Source: Natronorubrum sediminis (GTDB lineage: Archaea; Halobacteriota; Halobacteria; Halobacteriales; Natrialbaceae). From it: a DNA stretch of 64,000 bases. A program made the translations under genes and the position numbers. Below, piece by piece: positions 26,399-34,998 of this stretch. The stretch is taken from the NCBI RefSeq assembly GCF_900108095.1, contig NZ_FNWL01000002.1, positions 416,748 to 480,747 of the forward strand, read 5' to 3'. Position 1 is the stretch's first letter. Every line of letters begins with the position of its first letter. The notes below the pieces were generated by a model. It did no database searches and had not been told where the DNA came from. It worked only from the letters and a program-made list of their open reading frames with translations.

Positions 26399-27475
26399 AT
26401 GGCAGCAATCACCATTCAGAACCTCACGAAACGATTCGGATCGCTCGTCGCCGTCGACGACTTTAGCCTCACCATCGAGGACGGCGAATTCATCACTCTC
26501 GTCGGCCCATCGGGCTGTGGGAAGACGACGACGCTACGCTGCGTCGCCGGCCTCGAGAGCACGACCTCAGGAACGGTCATGTTCGGCGAACACGACGTTA
26601 CCGACTACCCCGTCCAGCAGCGGGGAATCGCGTTGTTGTTCCAAGATATTGCGTTGTACCCACACATGACGGTCGAAGAGAACATCGGCTATCCGTTGAA
26701 ACTCGAGGGCCAGAGCAAGGAACAGCGCAGCGAACGGGTTCGCGATGCTGCGGAGATGCTACAGATCGAAGATCAACTCGAGAAACACCCGAGCGAACTC
26801 TCCGGGGGACAACAACAGCGCGTCGCGCTGGGGCGCTCCATCGTCAGGGAGCCCGCGATGTTCCTGTTCGACGAGCCGATGAGCGACCTCGACGCGAAGC
26901 TCAAACACGAATTGCGGCCGCTGTTCGCCGAAGTAACCGAGAAGGTCGGCTGTCCGACGATGTACGTCACCCACGATCAGGAGGAGGCGATGACGATGTC
27001 CGACCGTATCGCCGTGATGAACGACGGCGAACTCGAGCAGGTCGGGACGCCGAGGGAGGTCTACGACGAGCCACAGTCGTCGTTCGTCGGGGAGTTCATC
27101 GGCCGACCGAACATGGAGTTCTTCGACGCCGATCTCTCTCGACAGAACGGAACGATGGATCTGTCGATCGGGGATACGGCCTATCAGATCGCCACCTCGG
27201 AGGCGTTGGCCCAGTACGAAGACGGAAATATTCGAATCGGTATTCGACCACAGGATATCTCGGTTTCCTCGGAGCCCGACGACGGACTCACCGGCGAACA
27301 CGTCTTCGACGAGACGCTCGGCGATCAGACCCACAGCCTCTTCGACACGCCACTCGGCCGGCTCACCGTCGTGACGCCGCCGAAGTTCCGCGGCAACGGG
27401 CAACAATACGGCCTCGAGTTCGACACGAACGCGATGAAGGCGTTCGATCCGAAGAGCGGGCTTCGGATCGAGTAA
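26399..27475 (+). CDS. ABC transporter ATP-binding protein (MalK/UgpC type)
   Basis: 358 residues. Walker A GPSGCGKTTTLR at about 37-48, signature LSGGQQQRVALGR at about 136-148, Walker B MFLFDEPMSDLD, and switch histidine in YVTHDQEEAMTM. The C-terminal 110 residues form the TOBE/OB domain typical of MalK, UgpC and MsmX (IRIGIRPQDISVS). It completes the two-permease importer upstream and the lipoprotein downstream. Confidence 0.94.
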   Translation: MAAITIQNLTKRFGSLVAVDDFSLTIEDGEFITLVGPSGCGKTTTLRCVAGLESTTSGTVMFGEHDVTDYPVQQRGIALLFQDIALYPHMTVEENIGYPLKLEGQSKEQRSERVRDAAEMLQIEDQLEKHPSELSGGQQQRVALGRSIVREPAMFLFDEPMSDLDAKLKHELRPLFAEVTEKVGCPTMYVTHDQEEAMTMSDRIAVMNDGELEQVGTPREVYDEPQSSFVGEFIGRPNMEFFDADLSRQNGTMDLSIGDTAYQIATSEALAQYEDGNIRIGIRPQDISVSSEPDDGLTGEHVFDETLGDQTHSLFDTPLGRLTVVTPPKFRGNGQQYGLEFDTNAMKAFDPKSGLRIE

Positions 27476-27532
27476 TTACCACTGCTCGATTTTCCGTCGT
27501 TCGTCGGCGAACGCGGTGAATACAGACGATAT

Positions 27533-27553
27533 CTTTATAATGATTGTTAACAA
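27533..27553 (+). promoter_or_regulatory. TATA box and TTGTTAACAA palindrome before the binding protein
   Basis: TTTATAAT at 27533-27540 is a good archaeal TATA box, 26-33 bases before the ATG at 27566, fitting a leaderless transcript. Immediately after it, TTGTTAACAA (27544-27553) is a perfect 10-bp palindrome that would cover the region between TATA and start site, an ideal repressor position. It gives this gene its own promoter although it follows the ATPase gene by only 90 bases. Confidence 0.65.
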
Positions 27554-27565
27554 CAAGCATGGTCT

Positions 27566-28945
27566 ATGCCAGGTAGTGGTATACACAGGCGACAGGTACT
27601 GTCAGGTCTTGGCGTTGGGGCGGCCGGCCTCTTCGCGGGGTGTCTCGGCGGCGGAGACGACGACGAACTACACATCCTCACCGATCTGACTGGCGGCGAG
27701 TGGGAAACGTACTGGGAGGAAGAACTCATCCCGGGATTCGAGGAAGACTCGGACGTCCCGGTCAACATCGAGTACACGGGCTTACACGGGTCGGGTGAAC
27801 AACGACTCGCGACGCTGTTGCAATCCGGTGACGCACCCGAGTTCTACCACGGAACGACCTCCGAGTTCGGCGACCTGATCAACCAGGGGCTGACCAGGCA
27901 GGTCGACGACGTGGTCGACGACCTCGAGGAGGAGTGGGGTGACGCACTGTTCAAGTACACGCTCCAGCCGATGACCGGCGACCGTGACGAGGAGACGCAC
28001 TCGATTCCCCACGGCGTCTACGTGGGTGGCTGTCTCAACTACCGAGCTGACGTCTACGAGGCGCTGGATCTCGAGGTGCCCGAGACATGGGACGACCTCG
28101 TCGACAACGCCCAGGCCATCGACGAGTCGGACGAGTTCGAAGAGATGCGCGGCTTCGGCCTCCCGGGAGAGCCAGTCGGGAAATCCGGCTCGGACTTCGC
28201 GAATTGGCTGTACAACTCCGGCGGCGACGTCTGGCAGGAAAACGGCGACGGCGAGATCGAGTTGTGGTTCGACGAGGAACACGTGATGCCGGTGTTAGAC
28301 GTCTTGCTCGAGCTATCGGAGTACTCACCGGACGCGTCGGCGATCGGCTGGGAAGACACCATCGAGGACTGGATCGGCGGCAGATACGGCCAGTGTTTCA
28401 TGAACAACGCGTGGCTCTGTGGTCCAGCGTACGAGGCGGGCGCGGAGGACCTCGCGCTCGCGACCGAGCAAGCACTGATACCGACGCGAGACGGTGCCGA
28501 CCCGGTAACGCGAGGGTGGGTGCTCGTCAATGGGACGCCGATCATCGACGGCTCGAGCAACCCAGAGACCGCCGAGGAGTTCAAACGGTACATGTACGGG
28601 GCAGACAATCACGTCGAGGTGTCCCTGATGGAACCGATGCGATTCATCCCGCCCTACGAGGAGATCATCGAGGAAGACGAGTACCAGGAGGCGGATATCT
28701 TCCAGGTCGAAGACGGCGCGTTCCTCGAGAAAAACGAGTTCATCATGGACGAGATCGTTCCCGAACTTGAGAGCCCGGAACTGCCGTCGAATCCGGAGAC
28801 GCTCCACGTCGGGACGTTCGACATCCCTGCTGAGCTAACCAACCGAGTGCTCGTCGACGACGAAGATCCCGAAGAGGCCTACGAGTGGGCGGTCGGCGAG
28901 TACGAAGCACGATACGATGACGTCCAAGAGCAAGCGAACTACTGA
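27566..28945 (+). CDS. ABC transporter substrate-binding lipoprotein (CUT1 type)
   Basis: 459 residues. The N-terminus MPGSGIHRRQVLSGLGVGAAGLFAGC combines a twin-arginine motif, a short hydrophobic stretch and a lipobox with Cys26, followed by an acidic linker (GGGDDDE), as in haloarchaeal Tat-exported lipoproteins. The rest is a type-1 extracellular solute-binding fold (EEELIPGFEEDSDVPVNIEYTG). It would capture the solute at the membrane and hand it to the MalF/G/K-like genes upstream. Its own strong promoter suggests higher expression than the membrane parts. Confidence 0.92.
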   Translation: MPGSGIHRRQVLSGLGVGAAGLFAGCLGGGDDDELHILTDLTGGEWETYWEEELIPGFEEDSDVPVNIEYTGLHGSGEQRLATLLQSGDAPEFYHGTTSEFGDLINQGLTRQVDDVVDDLEEEWGDALFKYTLQPMTGDRDEETHSIPHGVYVGGCLNYRADVYEALDLEVPETWDDLVDNAQAIDESDEFEEMRGFGLPGEPVGKSGSDFANWLYNSGGDVWQENGDGEIELWFDEEHVMPVLDVLLELSEYSPDASAIGWEDTIEDWIGGRYGQCFMNNAWLCGPAYEAGAEDLALATEQALIPTRDGADPVTRGWVLVNGTPIIDGSSNPETAEEFKRYMYGADNHVEVSLMEPMRFIPPYEEIIEEDEYQEADIFQVEDGAFLEKNEFIMDEIVPELESPELPSNPETLHVGTFDIPAELTNRVLVDDEDPEEAYEWAVGEYEARYDDVQEQANY

Positions 28946-29484
28946 CGCTCGCTCGAGCCGGAAGCGGCTCGTGCGTGCGCGTCGCGATCGTAGAGCGACT
29001 CCGCGGTCGTAACCGGTCGGACGACGAGCGTGCCAGCGAGACGATCACCCAATCTACGACCGGTCGGGGAGCGACGAACGACGAACCAGCCGAGAACGTA
29101 GCCGACGGGGAGCCAGTCGACGTATCGCAGGACGTTTCGAATTGCTGCGTCGTGTACGGACAGGTGAGCGCCGTCTTCGCTGACGACGAGGAGCCCCATT
29201 CGCTTTTTGCCCGGCGTTCGGCCGTAGCGCCACTCGAAGCAAAACGTATAGCCGAGGTAGATCGGGACGAGCCCGACGAGGCTCAAGAGGAACGCACCGT
29301 TTCCGAGTGCGAGGAAGGCGTCCGTGAACGCGACCAACAATACGGCCAGTATCGCCGTCTCGATAACGAAGTAGCACACGGCGAGGTCGATTCCCGTCGC
29401 GATCGCTCGGCGTTTGAGCAACGATGGCGACGCCGACTCGAGGTCGGGGTCGGGCACTCGTTTGGTGGGAATCGAATCGAGCAC
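28939..29484 (-). CDS. RDD family membrane protein
   Basis: 181 residues: a hydrophilic start, then RRAIATGIDLAVCYFVIETAILAVLL carrying the Arg-Asp pair of the RDD domain, further helices, and the conserved GRTPGKKRMGLLVVSEDG loop. A third helix pair contains the PTGRRLGDRLAGTLVV motif. The function of RDD proteins is mostly unknown; some act in ion homeostasis. It converges on the substrate-binding protein gene with a 7-base overlap. Confidence 0.87.
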   Translation of the reverse strand: MLDSIPTKRVPDPDLESASPSLLKRRAIATGIDLAVCYFVIETAILAVLLVAFTDAFLALGNGAFLLSLVGLVPIYLGYTFCFEWRYGRTPGKKRMGLLVVSEDGAHLSVHDAAIRNVLRYVDWLPVGYVLGWFVVRRSPTGRRLGDRLAGTLVVRPVTTAESLYDRDAHARAASGSSERQ

Positions 29485-29593
29485 TATTGCTCACCTGTAT
29501 CGGCCACCGGGAGGCGTGTCGAGGCCGGATCGTGGCCACGCTCGAGCGCCGGGTCGAGTGCGGAGTCGGTTCGTTCGCGTGCCGTGGCGTCCA

Positions 29594-31075
29594 TCAGTCT
29601 TCGGCGGTCGATGAGGTGTTCGATTGCGTCTCTGGCGTTTCAGTCTCTGCCTCGGTCTCGGACTCCGAGGCGCGAGAGCCCTCTTCGGCTCGCTGTTCTT
29701 CGTAATCGTGCAGCGATTTCATCCGTTTGACGAGGTCGACGTCTTTTTTCTCTTGCAGCGAGCGAACCCGGTATCGGTAGGCCGGGTACGCGAGGATAAT
29801 CCAGCCGAAGATAATCGCGAGGATCCAGCCGAGTTCGAGCGAGACGCCGGCCAGGAAGATCGACGACACGAGCGCACTCATGATGGCGACGACTTTCAGC
29901 ACTGGTCGTGGCAGTTTGTAGATCGAGTACTCGTAGCGACGCTCGAAGCGCTTCGGCAGGTTCCACAGCGCGACCGCGCTGATGATCGCACCAATCATCG
30001 ACGTGATCGAGAGAATTGCCGCCATGATGACGGGCGTCGTCGAGCTAATCGGCGGCACCATAAGCAGCGCCGGGACGGCGAGCAACAAGATCGCTCGGTG
30101 TGGCGTCTGGTACTTCGGGTGGAGTTTCGCGAAGTACAGCGGAATTGCCTCGTCTCGAGCCGCTCGCATGAGCTGTCTCGAGTACGCGGTATAGAGCGTG
30201 TTGAGCGAGGTAAACGCCCCGACGACGGCGGCGAAGGCGACGAAGTAGGCACCGCCGGTCGGCAGGAACTCGAAGGCCGCGTACGCGACGCCCGCGTCTC
30301 GATTCTCGATGTAGAAGTCGAGCGGAACGACGCCGACGGCGACGACGACGAGGAGCACCATGAGCCCGATCGAGATCACGGCGCTGAGTCCCAACACCCT
30401 GGGAATGTTCTTCACCGGATCCTCGAGTTCCTCACCTAAGTCGGTCGCGAGATTGAACCCGTGCATCGCGATCGATAACGAGACGATCGCGAGGAAGAAC
30501 GCACCCGTTCCGGATTCGAACATGCCCGTGTAGTTCGCGGTGTCGATGTAGAGTGATCCCGGCACGATGAAGAGCAACATTCCGCCGATGATGATCGAGA
30601 CGAGGACGATCTGAACCTGCGTCACGATCCGGATCCCCAGGATGTTCAGGATGATGAACGGAATCATGACGGCGTACATCAGTGCCCACATCGGAATCCA
30701 ATCGAACGTCGGGAAAAAGCGCATGAACTCGGCGAACCCAAACGCGAGGTACAGTTGGCCGAGCCAGATCGAGGGGATGACAATCCACGGGAGTAAGAAC
30801 CCGAAGAACGGACTGATCAGCCTCGAGCCGTAGACGTAACTCCCACCTGCCGCGGGCATCGCACCACCGATTTGGAGCGTGCTGAGGATGCTAAAGGTCA
30901 CCGGTAGGATGACGAGCATCATGGCGATGGCGACCTCCGGTCCGAGGCCGTCGTCAGCGATCAAGTGAGCCGGTAAGAGGAACGCCGTCATCGCGATAAC
31001 GTTGCCGACGAGGAGTAACGTGCCCCCGAAGAGACCGATCTTCTCGTCGATAATCTTGAACTCTGCGTTAGACAT
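29594..31075 (-). CDS. APC family amino acid permease
   Basis: 493 residues from MSNAEFKIIDEKIGLFGGT; an in-frame ATG four codons upstream is less likely. Twelve membrane segments are expected, with the APC helix-1 motif GGTLLLVGNVIAMTAFLLPAHLI interrupted by small residues, and the helix-6 region SIAMHGFNLATDLGEELEDPVKNIPR. A C-terminal Glu/Ser-rich cytoplasmic tail of about 50 residues follows. It would import amino acids or amines by cation symport. It sits between the ABC importer and an acyl-CoA dehydrogenase without evident cotranscription. Confidence 0.9.
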   Translation of the reverse strand: MSNAEFKIIDEKIGLFGGTLLLVGNVIAMTAFLLPAHLIADDGLGPEVAIAMMLVILPVTFSILSTLQIGGAMPAAGGSYVYGSRLISPFFGFLLPWIVIPSIWLGQLYLAFGFAEFMRFFPTFDWIPMWALMYAVMIPFIILNILGIRIVTQVQIVLVSIIIGGMLLFIVPGSLYIDTANYTGMFESGTGAFFLAIVSLSIAMHGFNLATDLGEELEDPVKNIPRVLGLSAVISIGLMVLLVVVAVGVVPLDFYIENRDAGVAYAAFEFLPTGGAYFVAFAAVVGAFTSLNTLYTAYSRQLMRAARDEAIPLYFAKLHPKYQTPHRAILLLAVPALLMVPPISSTTPVIMAAILSITSMIGAIISAVALWNLPKRFERRYEYSIYKLPRPVLKVVAIMSALVSSIFLAGVSLELGWILAIIFGWIILAYPAYRYRVRSLQEKKDVDLVKRMKSLHDYEEQRAEEGSRASESETEAETETPETQSNTSSTAED

Positions 31076-31472
31076 GGGTATCAACACACTCCATGGTACT
31101 TCCCGTGACGTTCACGCCAACGATGCCCTCCAACGGCGGTCGGCTTCGCATTTTCTGTCGTCGAGGAACCGATGTCCGTCGAGACAGCCACTCGAGTCGA
31201 GCGTCTCGTCTTCCGTGTCGGCTAGATCCCAATCCAATAGTCGGCCGTCTGACTATATTCACCCACGTATCCATGGCAAGAATATTCGATCCGAGTGCCG
31301 TAAATCTAGTGGTTGGTTATCACGGTTGATACTAACGTGAATGGTGTTCACATTCAATGTGATTCAACGTTACGCTCGTAAATGGTGCGGTCGATGGCGT
31401 TAACGGCGAGTGAACGCGTTCTCGACGAATCTGACTCTCGACTCTCACACGCAGTGTCTCGTGGGTAGGGAT
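31076..31472. other. Intergenic region with CACATT-C-AATGTG palindrome
   Basis: About 400 bases without a gene, between the permease start and the end of the next leftward gene. A perfect 6-bp inverted repeat CACATT-C-AATGTG lies at 31349-31361, roughly 275 bases from the permease start, so a role there is uncertain. TATA-like AT-rich patches occur around 31255-31330. Confidence 0.5.
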
Positions 31473-32660
31473 TCAGGTGTACGCCTGCATGTCGGTCAGT
31501 TCGTAGCCGACGACCAGTTTCTGAATTTCGGTGGTGCCGTCCGGGATGGTCATCGTCCGCGCATCCCGGTAGTAGCGCTCGAGGGGGTACTCCGTCGAGA
31601 GGCCGTTGCCACCGTAGATTTGCATGGCGTCGTCGGTTACGTCGACCGATTTCTCACAGACCCAGCCCTTCGAGAGCGAGGAGAGCATCCGGGCGTCCGG
31701 GTCCCCAGCGTCGATCATCTGGGCGGTGTGACGCGTCAGGAGTCGCCCCGTCTCGAGGCCGGCACGGATGTTGTAGAGTTTCTCCTGGACGAGTTGGTGT
31801 TGGCCGATAGGTTTCTCGAAGACTTCCCGATCGGTGGCGTACTCGAGTGCGGCCTCGTAGGCGGCTTGCATGATGCCCACGGAGATGGCGGCCATTCCGT
31901 TTCGCATCGAGGCGAACATCGTGTTCAAGGGGTTTCCGCCGGCACCACCGCCCGTCGCGAACGACGACTCGCTCGGATCCATTCGACCGTCGCTCATCGC
32001 CTCCATCACCGCTCGAGAGAGTTTGTTCTCCTGTGGAATGCGACACTCGTCGAAGAAGAGTTGGCCCGTCGGTGAGCCCTTCCAGCCGAGTTTCTCGAGC
32101 GGTCTGGTCTCGAAGCCGGCGGTCTTCTGGTCGACGAGGAACATGTCCCGTTGGTCGTGTTCGTCGTCCCAGGCGACGACGAGCGCGATATCGGCGATCG
32201 GGGCGTTCGACACCCACGTTTTCTCGCCGGTGATGACGTACTCGTCGCCGTCTTTGGTCGCGGTCGTGTTCGGCACCTTGGTATCCGACCCGCCCGCCGG
32301 TTCCGTGATCGCGAAACAGCCGACGAGTCGGTCGGTCTCCCACTCCTCGGCGTAGGCTTCGCGCGTTCGCTCGGAGAAGATCTCGAACATCGTCACCGGT
32401 AGCGACATCCCCATCGTCACCTGCAGGCTCGGCCACACGCGAGACACCTCCTCGCTGACGATGGTACTCGTCAGCGGGTCGTCGAAGCGTTCCTCGGCGT
32501 ACGGCCCCACGTCTATTTCGGCCATCTTTTGCATGTAGTCGATCGCGTCGGCTTTCGAGAGGGGGTCGCGATCGGCCTCTGGCAAATCCGGTGCGATCTC
32601 TTCGTCCATGAACTCCCGAATCGAGTCTCGAACCATCCGTTGTTCGTCGCTGAGCATCAT
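31473..32660 (-). CDS. Acyl-CoA dehydrogenase
   Basis: 395 residues from MMLSDEQRMVRDSIREFMDEEIAPDLPE at 32660; the longer upstream frame does not look like the family. It carries VGCFAITEPAGGSDTKVPNTTA, YVITGEKTWVSNAPIADI and the C-terminal IYGGNGLSTEYPLERYYRDARTMTIPDGTTEIQK. The pattern resembles the short-chain/glutaryl type group, but the chain-length preference cannot be set. AT-rich ATTATGTTAAAAC about 40 bases upstream may be its promoter. Confidence 0.92.
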   Translation of the reverse strand: MMLSDEQRMVRDSIREFMDEEIAPDLPEADRDPLSKADAIDYMQKMAEIDVGPYAEERFDDPLTSTIVSEEVSRVWPSLQVTMGMSLPVTMFEIFSERTREAYAEEWETDRLVGCFAITEPAGGSDTKVPNTTATKDGDEYVITGEKTWVSNAPIADIALVVAWDDEHDQRDMFLVDQKTAGFETRPLEKLGWKGSPTGQLFFDECRIPQENKLSRAVMEAMSDGRMDPSESSFATGGGAGGNPLNTMFASMRNGMAAISVGIMQAAYEAALEYATDREVFEKPIGQHQLVQEKLYNIRAGLETGRLLTRHTAQMIDAGDPDARMLSSLSKGWVCEKSVDVTDDAMQIYGGNGLSTEYPLERYYRDARTMTIPDGTTEIQKLVVGYELTDMQAYT

Positions 32661-32780
32661 CGTGTATTCACTCTTGGCAGCAACTCGACTATCTCCACAG
32701 ATTATGTTAAAACTTCTCACGAGATGGGGACGAACAAAACGCGACACGAGAACCGACACACTCTCCAGCCACTCGAGTGG

Positions 32781-33053
32781 TCAACTCGGGAGTTCGCCGG
32801 CGTTTTGAAGGCCGTCGACGATGTCGTCGGCGACTTCCTCGGGGCCGTGGTAGGGGTATCGATCGGAGTCGCCGCCGTCGGACGCGTTCTGGAGTTCCAT
32901 AATCGACATCGAGAAGTCACCCGACTCGAACGTCGTTGCCGGGCCGTTGGGCAACGCCGGGAGGAACTCCATCGGGTTCGAGACGGGGTAGTCTGCACCG
33001 TCGAACGCGTCGACGAGCTGTGATCGGATCTCTTCGGGATCTGGCTCGGACAT
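32781..33053 (-). CDS. MTH865-like family protein
   Basis: 90 residues from MSEPDPEEIRSQLVDAFDGADYPV. The spacing of NPMEFLPALPNGPATTFESGDFSMSIMEL and a C-terminal PYHGPEEVADDIVDGL matches the small MTH865 helical family. Structures are known for the family but no role. It lies upstream of an acyl-CoA dehydrogenase gene on the same strand, about 120 bases apart. Confidence 0.75.
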   Translation of the reverse strand: MSEPDPEEIRSQLVDAFDGADYPVSNPMEFLPALPNGPATTFESGDFSMSIMELQNASDGGDSDRYPYHGPEEVADDIVDGLQNAGELPS

Positions 33054-33296
33054 AGTACGGTTTGTGGTAACAGTATCCATTTACATAATCTTTTCCGCCG
33101 AACAACCTTCGTTGATTCAAGCAGACAACGCCTCGCACACACGCAACTGACTGGTCGAAACGGCCGACTGTGGCTCCGTCGCTTCGTCGCGTCAATGTCC
33201 GTTGTTACCGGCCATCGTGGTACACCACCACAATCTATTTGGCGACCGTCAGAAAAACGCCGTCCATGACTGCACTCGCTGTCAGGAGGCACGACT

Positions 33297-34445
33297 GTGG
33301 CTGAACCGATCGTCGCCGGCGTCGCCGAGAGCGACCTCGGCGAAACACCCGACCGAAACTGGCTCGACAACGCGGGCATCGCGACCGTTCGCGCACTCGA
33401 GGACGCCGGGCTAGCACTCGAGGACGTCGACGGCGTCGCCGTCGCCGGCGGGAACGACTACATGCCCGCGCTGGTCCTCTCTGAGTACCTCGACCTCGAG
33501 GAGCCGTCCGTGCTCGAGGGCACCGAAATCGGCGGCTCGTCGTTCGAGAGCTTCTGTGGTCACATCGGCGACGCGATGGCTCGCGGGAGAGCGGACGTGG
33601 TCGTGATCGCCTACGGCTCGACGCGCAAGACCGGGCCCGGCCGGGATCAGTCGCTCGAGATTACGCACCCCGTCGACGGATTCGTTCGACCGACGGGACT
33701 CTTTCGCCCGCCCGGGGCGTACGCGATGGCCGCCCGTCGGCACATGCACGAGTACGGGACGACAGAGGAGCAACTGGCCGAAATCGCCGTCGCCACGCGC
33801 GAGTGGGCGTCGATGAACCCGAAAGCCGAACATCAGGACTCGATCACGGTCGACGACGTCCTCGAGTCGCGCCAGATCGCGGAGCCGTTCAACCTCCTCG
33901 ACTGCTGTCTCGTCTCCGACGGCGGTGGCGCGGTCGTGTTGGTTTCCGAGGAGAAAGCTCGAGAACTCGGGGTCCCCGAAATCGCCGTCTCCGGCGTCGC
34001 CTCGACGAGCACGCACCGACAGGACATCAGCGAGATGCCCGACATGACGACCACTGGCGCGGCCGTCACGGGACCGAAGGCGTTCGAACAGGCCGGAATC
34101 ACCCCCGACGACGTAGACGTCGCCCAACTCTACGATTCGTTCACCTACACCGCCCTCGTGACGCTCGAGGACCTCGGTTTCTGCGAGAAGGGAGAAGGCG
34201 GGTCGTTCGTCGAGGGCGGAACCACAGCTCCGGGAGGCGAGTTGCCGATGAACACCCAGGGTGGCGGGCTTTCGTACTGCCATCCGGGTCACTTCGGGGT
34301 GTTCGTGCTCATCGAAGCCGTCCGCCAACTTCGGGGCGACTACACGGGTGATCGACAGGTCGACGGAGCGGAGGTCGCCGTCGCACACGGCACCGGCGGC
34401 ATCCTCTCCTCGAGTAGCACCGTCGTCCTCCGGAGGGAAGCATGA
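33297..34445 (+). CDS. Thiolase-like protein partnered with DUF35 (possible retro-aldolase)
   Basis: 382 residues from a GTG start; AGGAGG about 8 bases upstream supports it. The thiolase fold is clear (NWLDNAGIATVRALEDAGLALEDVDGVAV, GGSSFESFCGHIGDAMARG, YDSFTYTALVTLEDLG, GGGLSYCHPGHFGVF). At the position of the nucleophilic cysteine of true thiolases the sequence GGSSFES has no Cys at the usual place. This is as in SCP-x/Ltp2-type proteins, which bind a DUF35 partner and can perform retro-aldol cleavage of side-chain acyl-CoAs. The DUF35 gene overlaps its end by four bases. Confidence 0.85.
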   Translation: MAEPIVAGVAESDLGETPDRNWLDNAGIATVRALEDAGLALEDVDGVAVAGGNDYMPALVLSEYLDLEEPSVLEGTEIGGSSFESFCGHIGDAMARGRADVVVIAYGSTRKTGPGRDQSLEITHPVDGFVRPTGLFRPPGAYAMAARRHMHEYGTTEEQLAEIAVATREWASMNPKAEHQDSITVDDVLESRQIAEPFNLLDCCLVSDGGGAVVLVSEEKARELGVPEIAVSGVASTSTHRQDISEMPDMTTTGAAVTGPKAFEQAGITPDDVDVAQLYDSFTYTALVTLEDLGFCEKGEGGSFVEGGTTAPGGELPMNTQGGGLSYCHPGHFGVFVLIEAVRQLRGDYTGDRQVDGAEVAVAHGTGGILSSSSTVVLRREA

Positions 34446-34882
34446 GCGGGTCCGAATCCCCCGTCGTCGAGGATCGCCGGGAGTCGTGGGAAGGGCCGGT
34501 CCCAGTCCCGAGCGGTGCGAACGAGGCGTTCTGGGAAGCCACGCTCGAGGGCGAGTTGCTGTACCAGCGCTGTGAGGAGTGTGCAACTGCACAGCTCTAC
34601 CCGCGTGCGGTCTGTACGGGCTGTGGGGCCACCGATCCGCCGTTCGAGGCGAGTAACGGCGTCGGGACGGTGTACTCCTACACCGTCTGTCACATCCCCG
34701 GCGAACCCGGCTTTAGCGACCGCACGCCGTACGTCGTCGCCGCGGTGACCCTCGAGGAGGGGCCGCGGCTGCTCGCATTGCTCGAGTGCGACCCGGAGAC
34801 GGTCGAAGTCGGCATGCCACTCGAGGTCACCTTCTGGCAGGTCTCCGAAGAGGCGGCGATCCCGGTGTTCGTGCCTCGGTGA
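34442..34882 (+). CDS. Zn-ribbon/OB-fold (DUF35) protein, partner of the thiolase-like enzyme
   Basis: 146 residues. An N-terminal rubredoxin-like zinc ribbon (YQRCEECATAQLYPRAVCTGCG) is followed by an OB-fold with GVGTVYSYTVCHIPGEPGF and an acidic-hydrophobic tail. DUF35 proteins form complexes with thiolase-like enzymes and bind the CoA moiety. The ATGA overlap with the upstream gene ensures paired synthesis. Confidence 0.92.
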   Translation: MSGSESPVVEDRRESWEGPVPVPSGANEAFWEATLEGELLYQRCEECATAQLYPRAVCTGCGATDPPFEASNGVGTVYSYTVCHIPGEPGFSDRTPYVVAAVTLEEGPRLLALLECDPETVEVGMPLEVTFWQVSEEAAIPVFVPR

Positions 34883-34998
34883 GTGAGCCGCGCAAAACGA
34901 GGCGTTCGTCCTGCGTTTCGCTTTCTCGGGGAGACGAGGTGGCCTCGAGACACCTAGACTTGGTACAATCGAAAATCGCTGCCCCGCCAGACGCTCGC

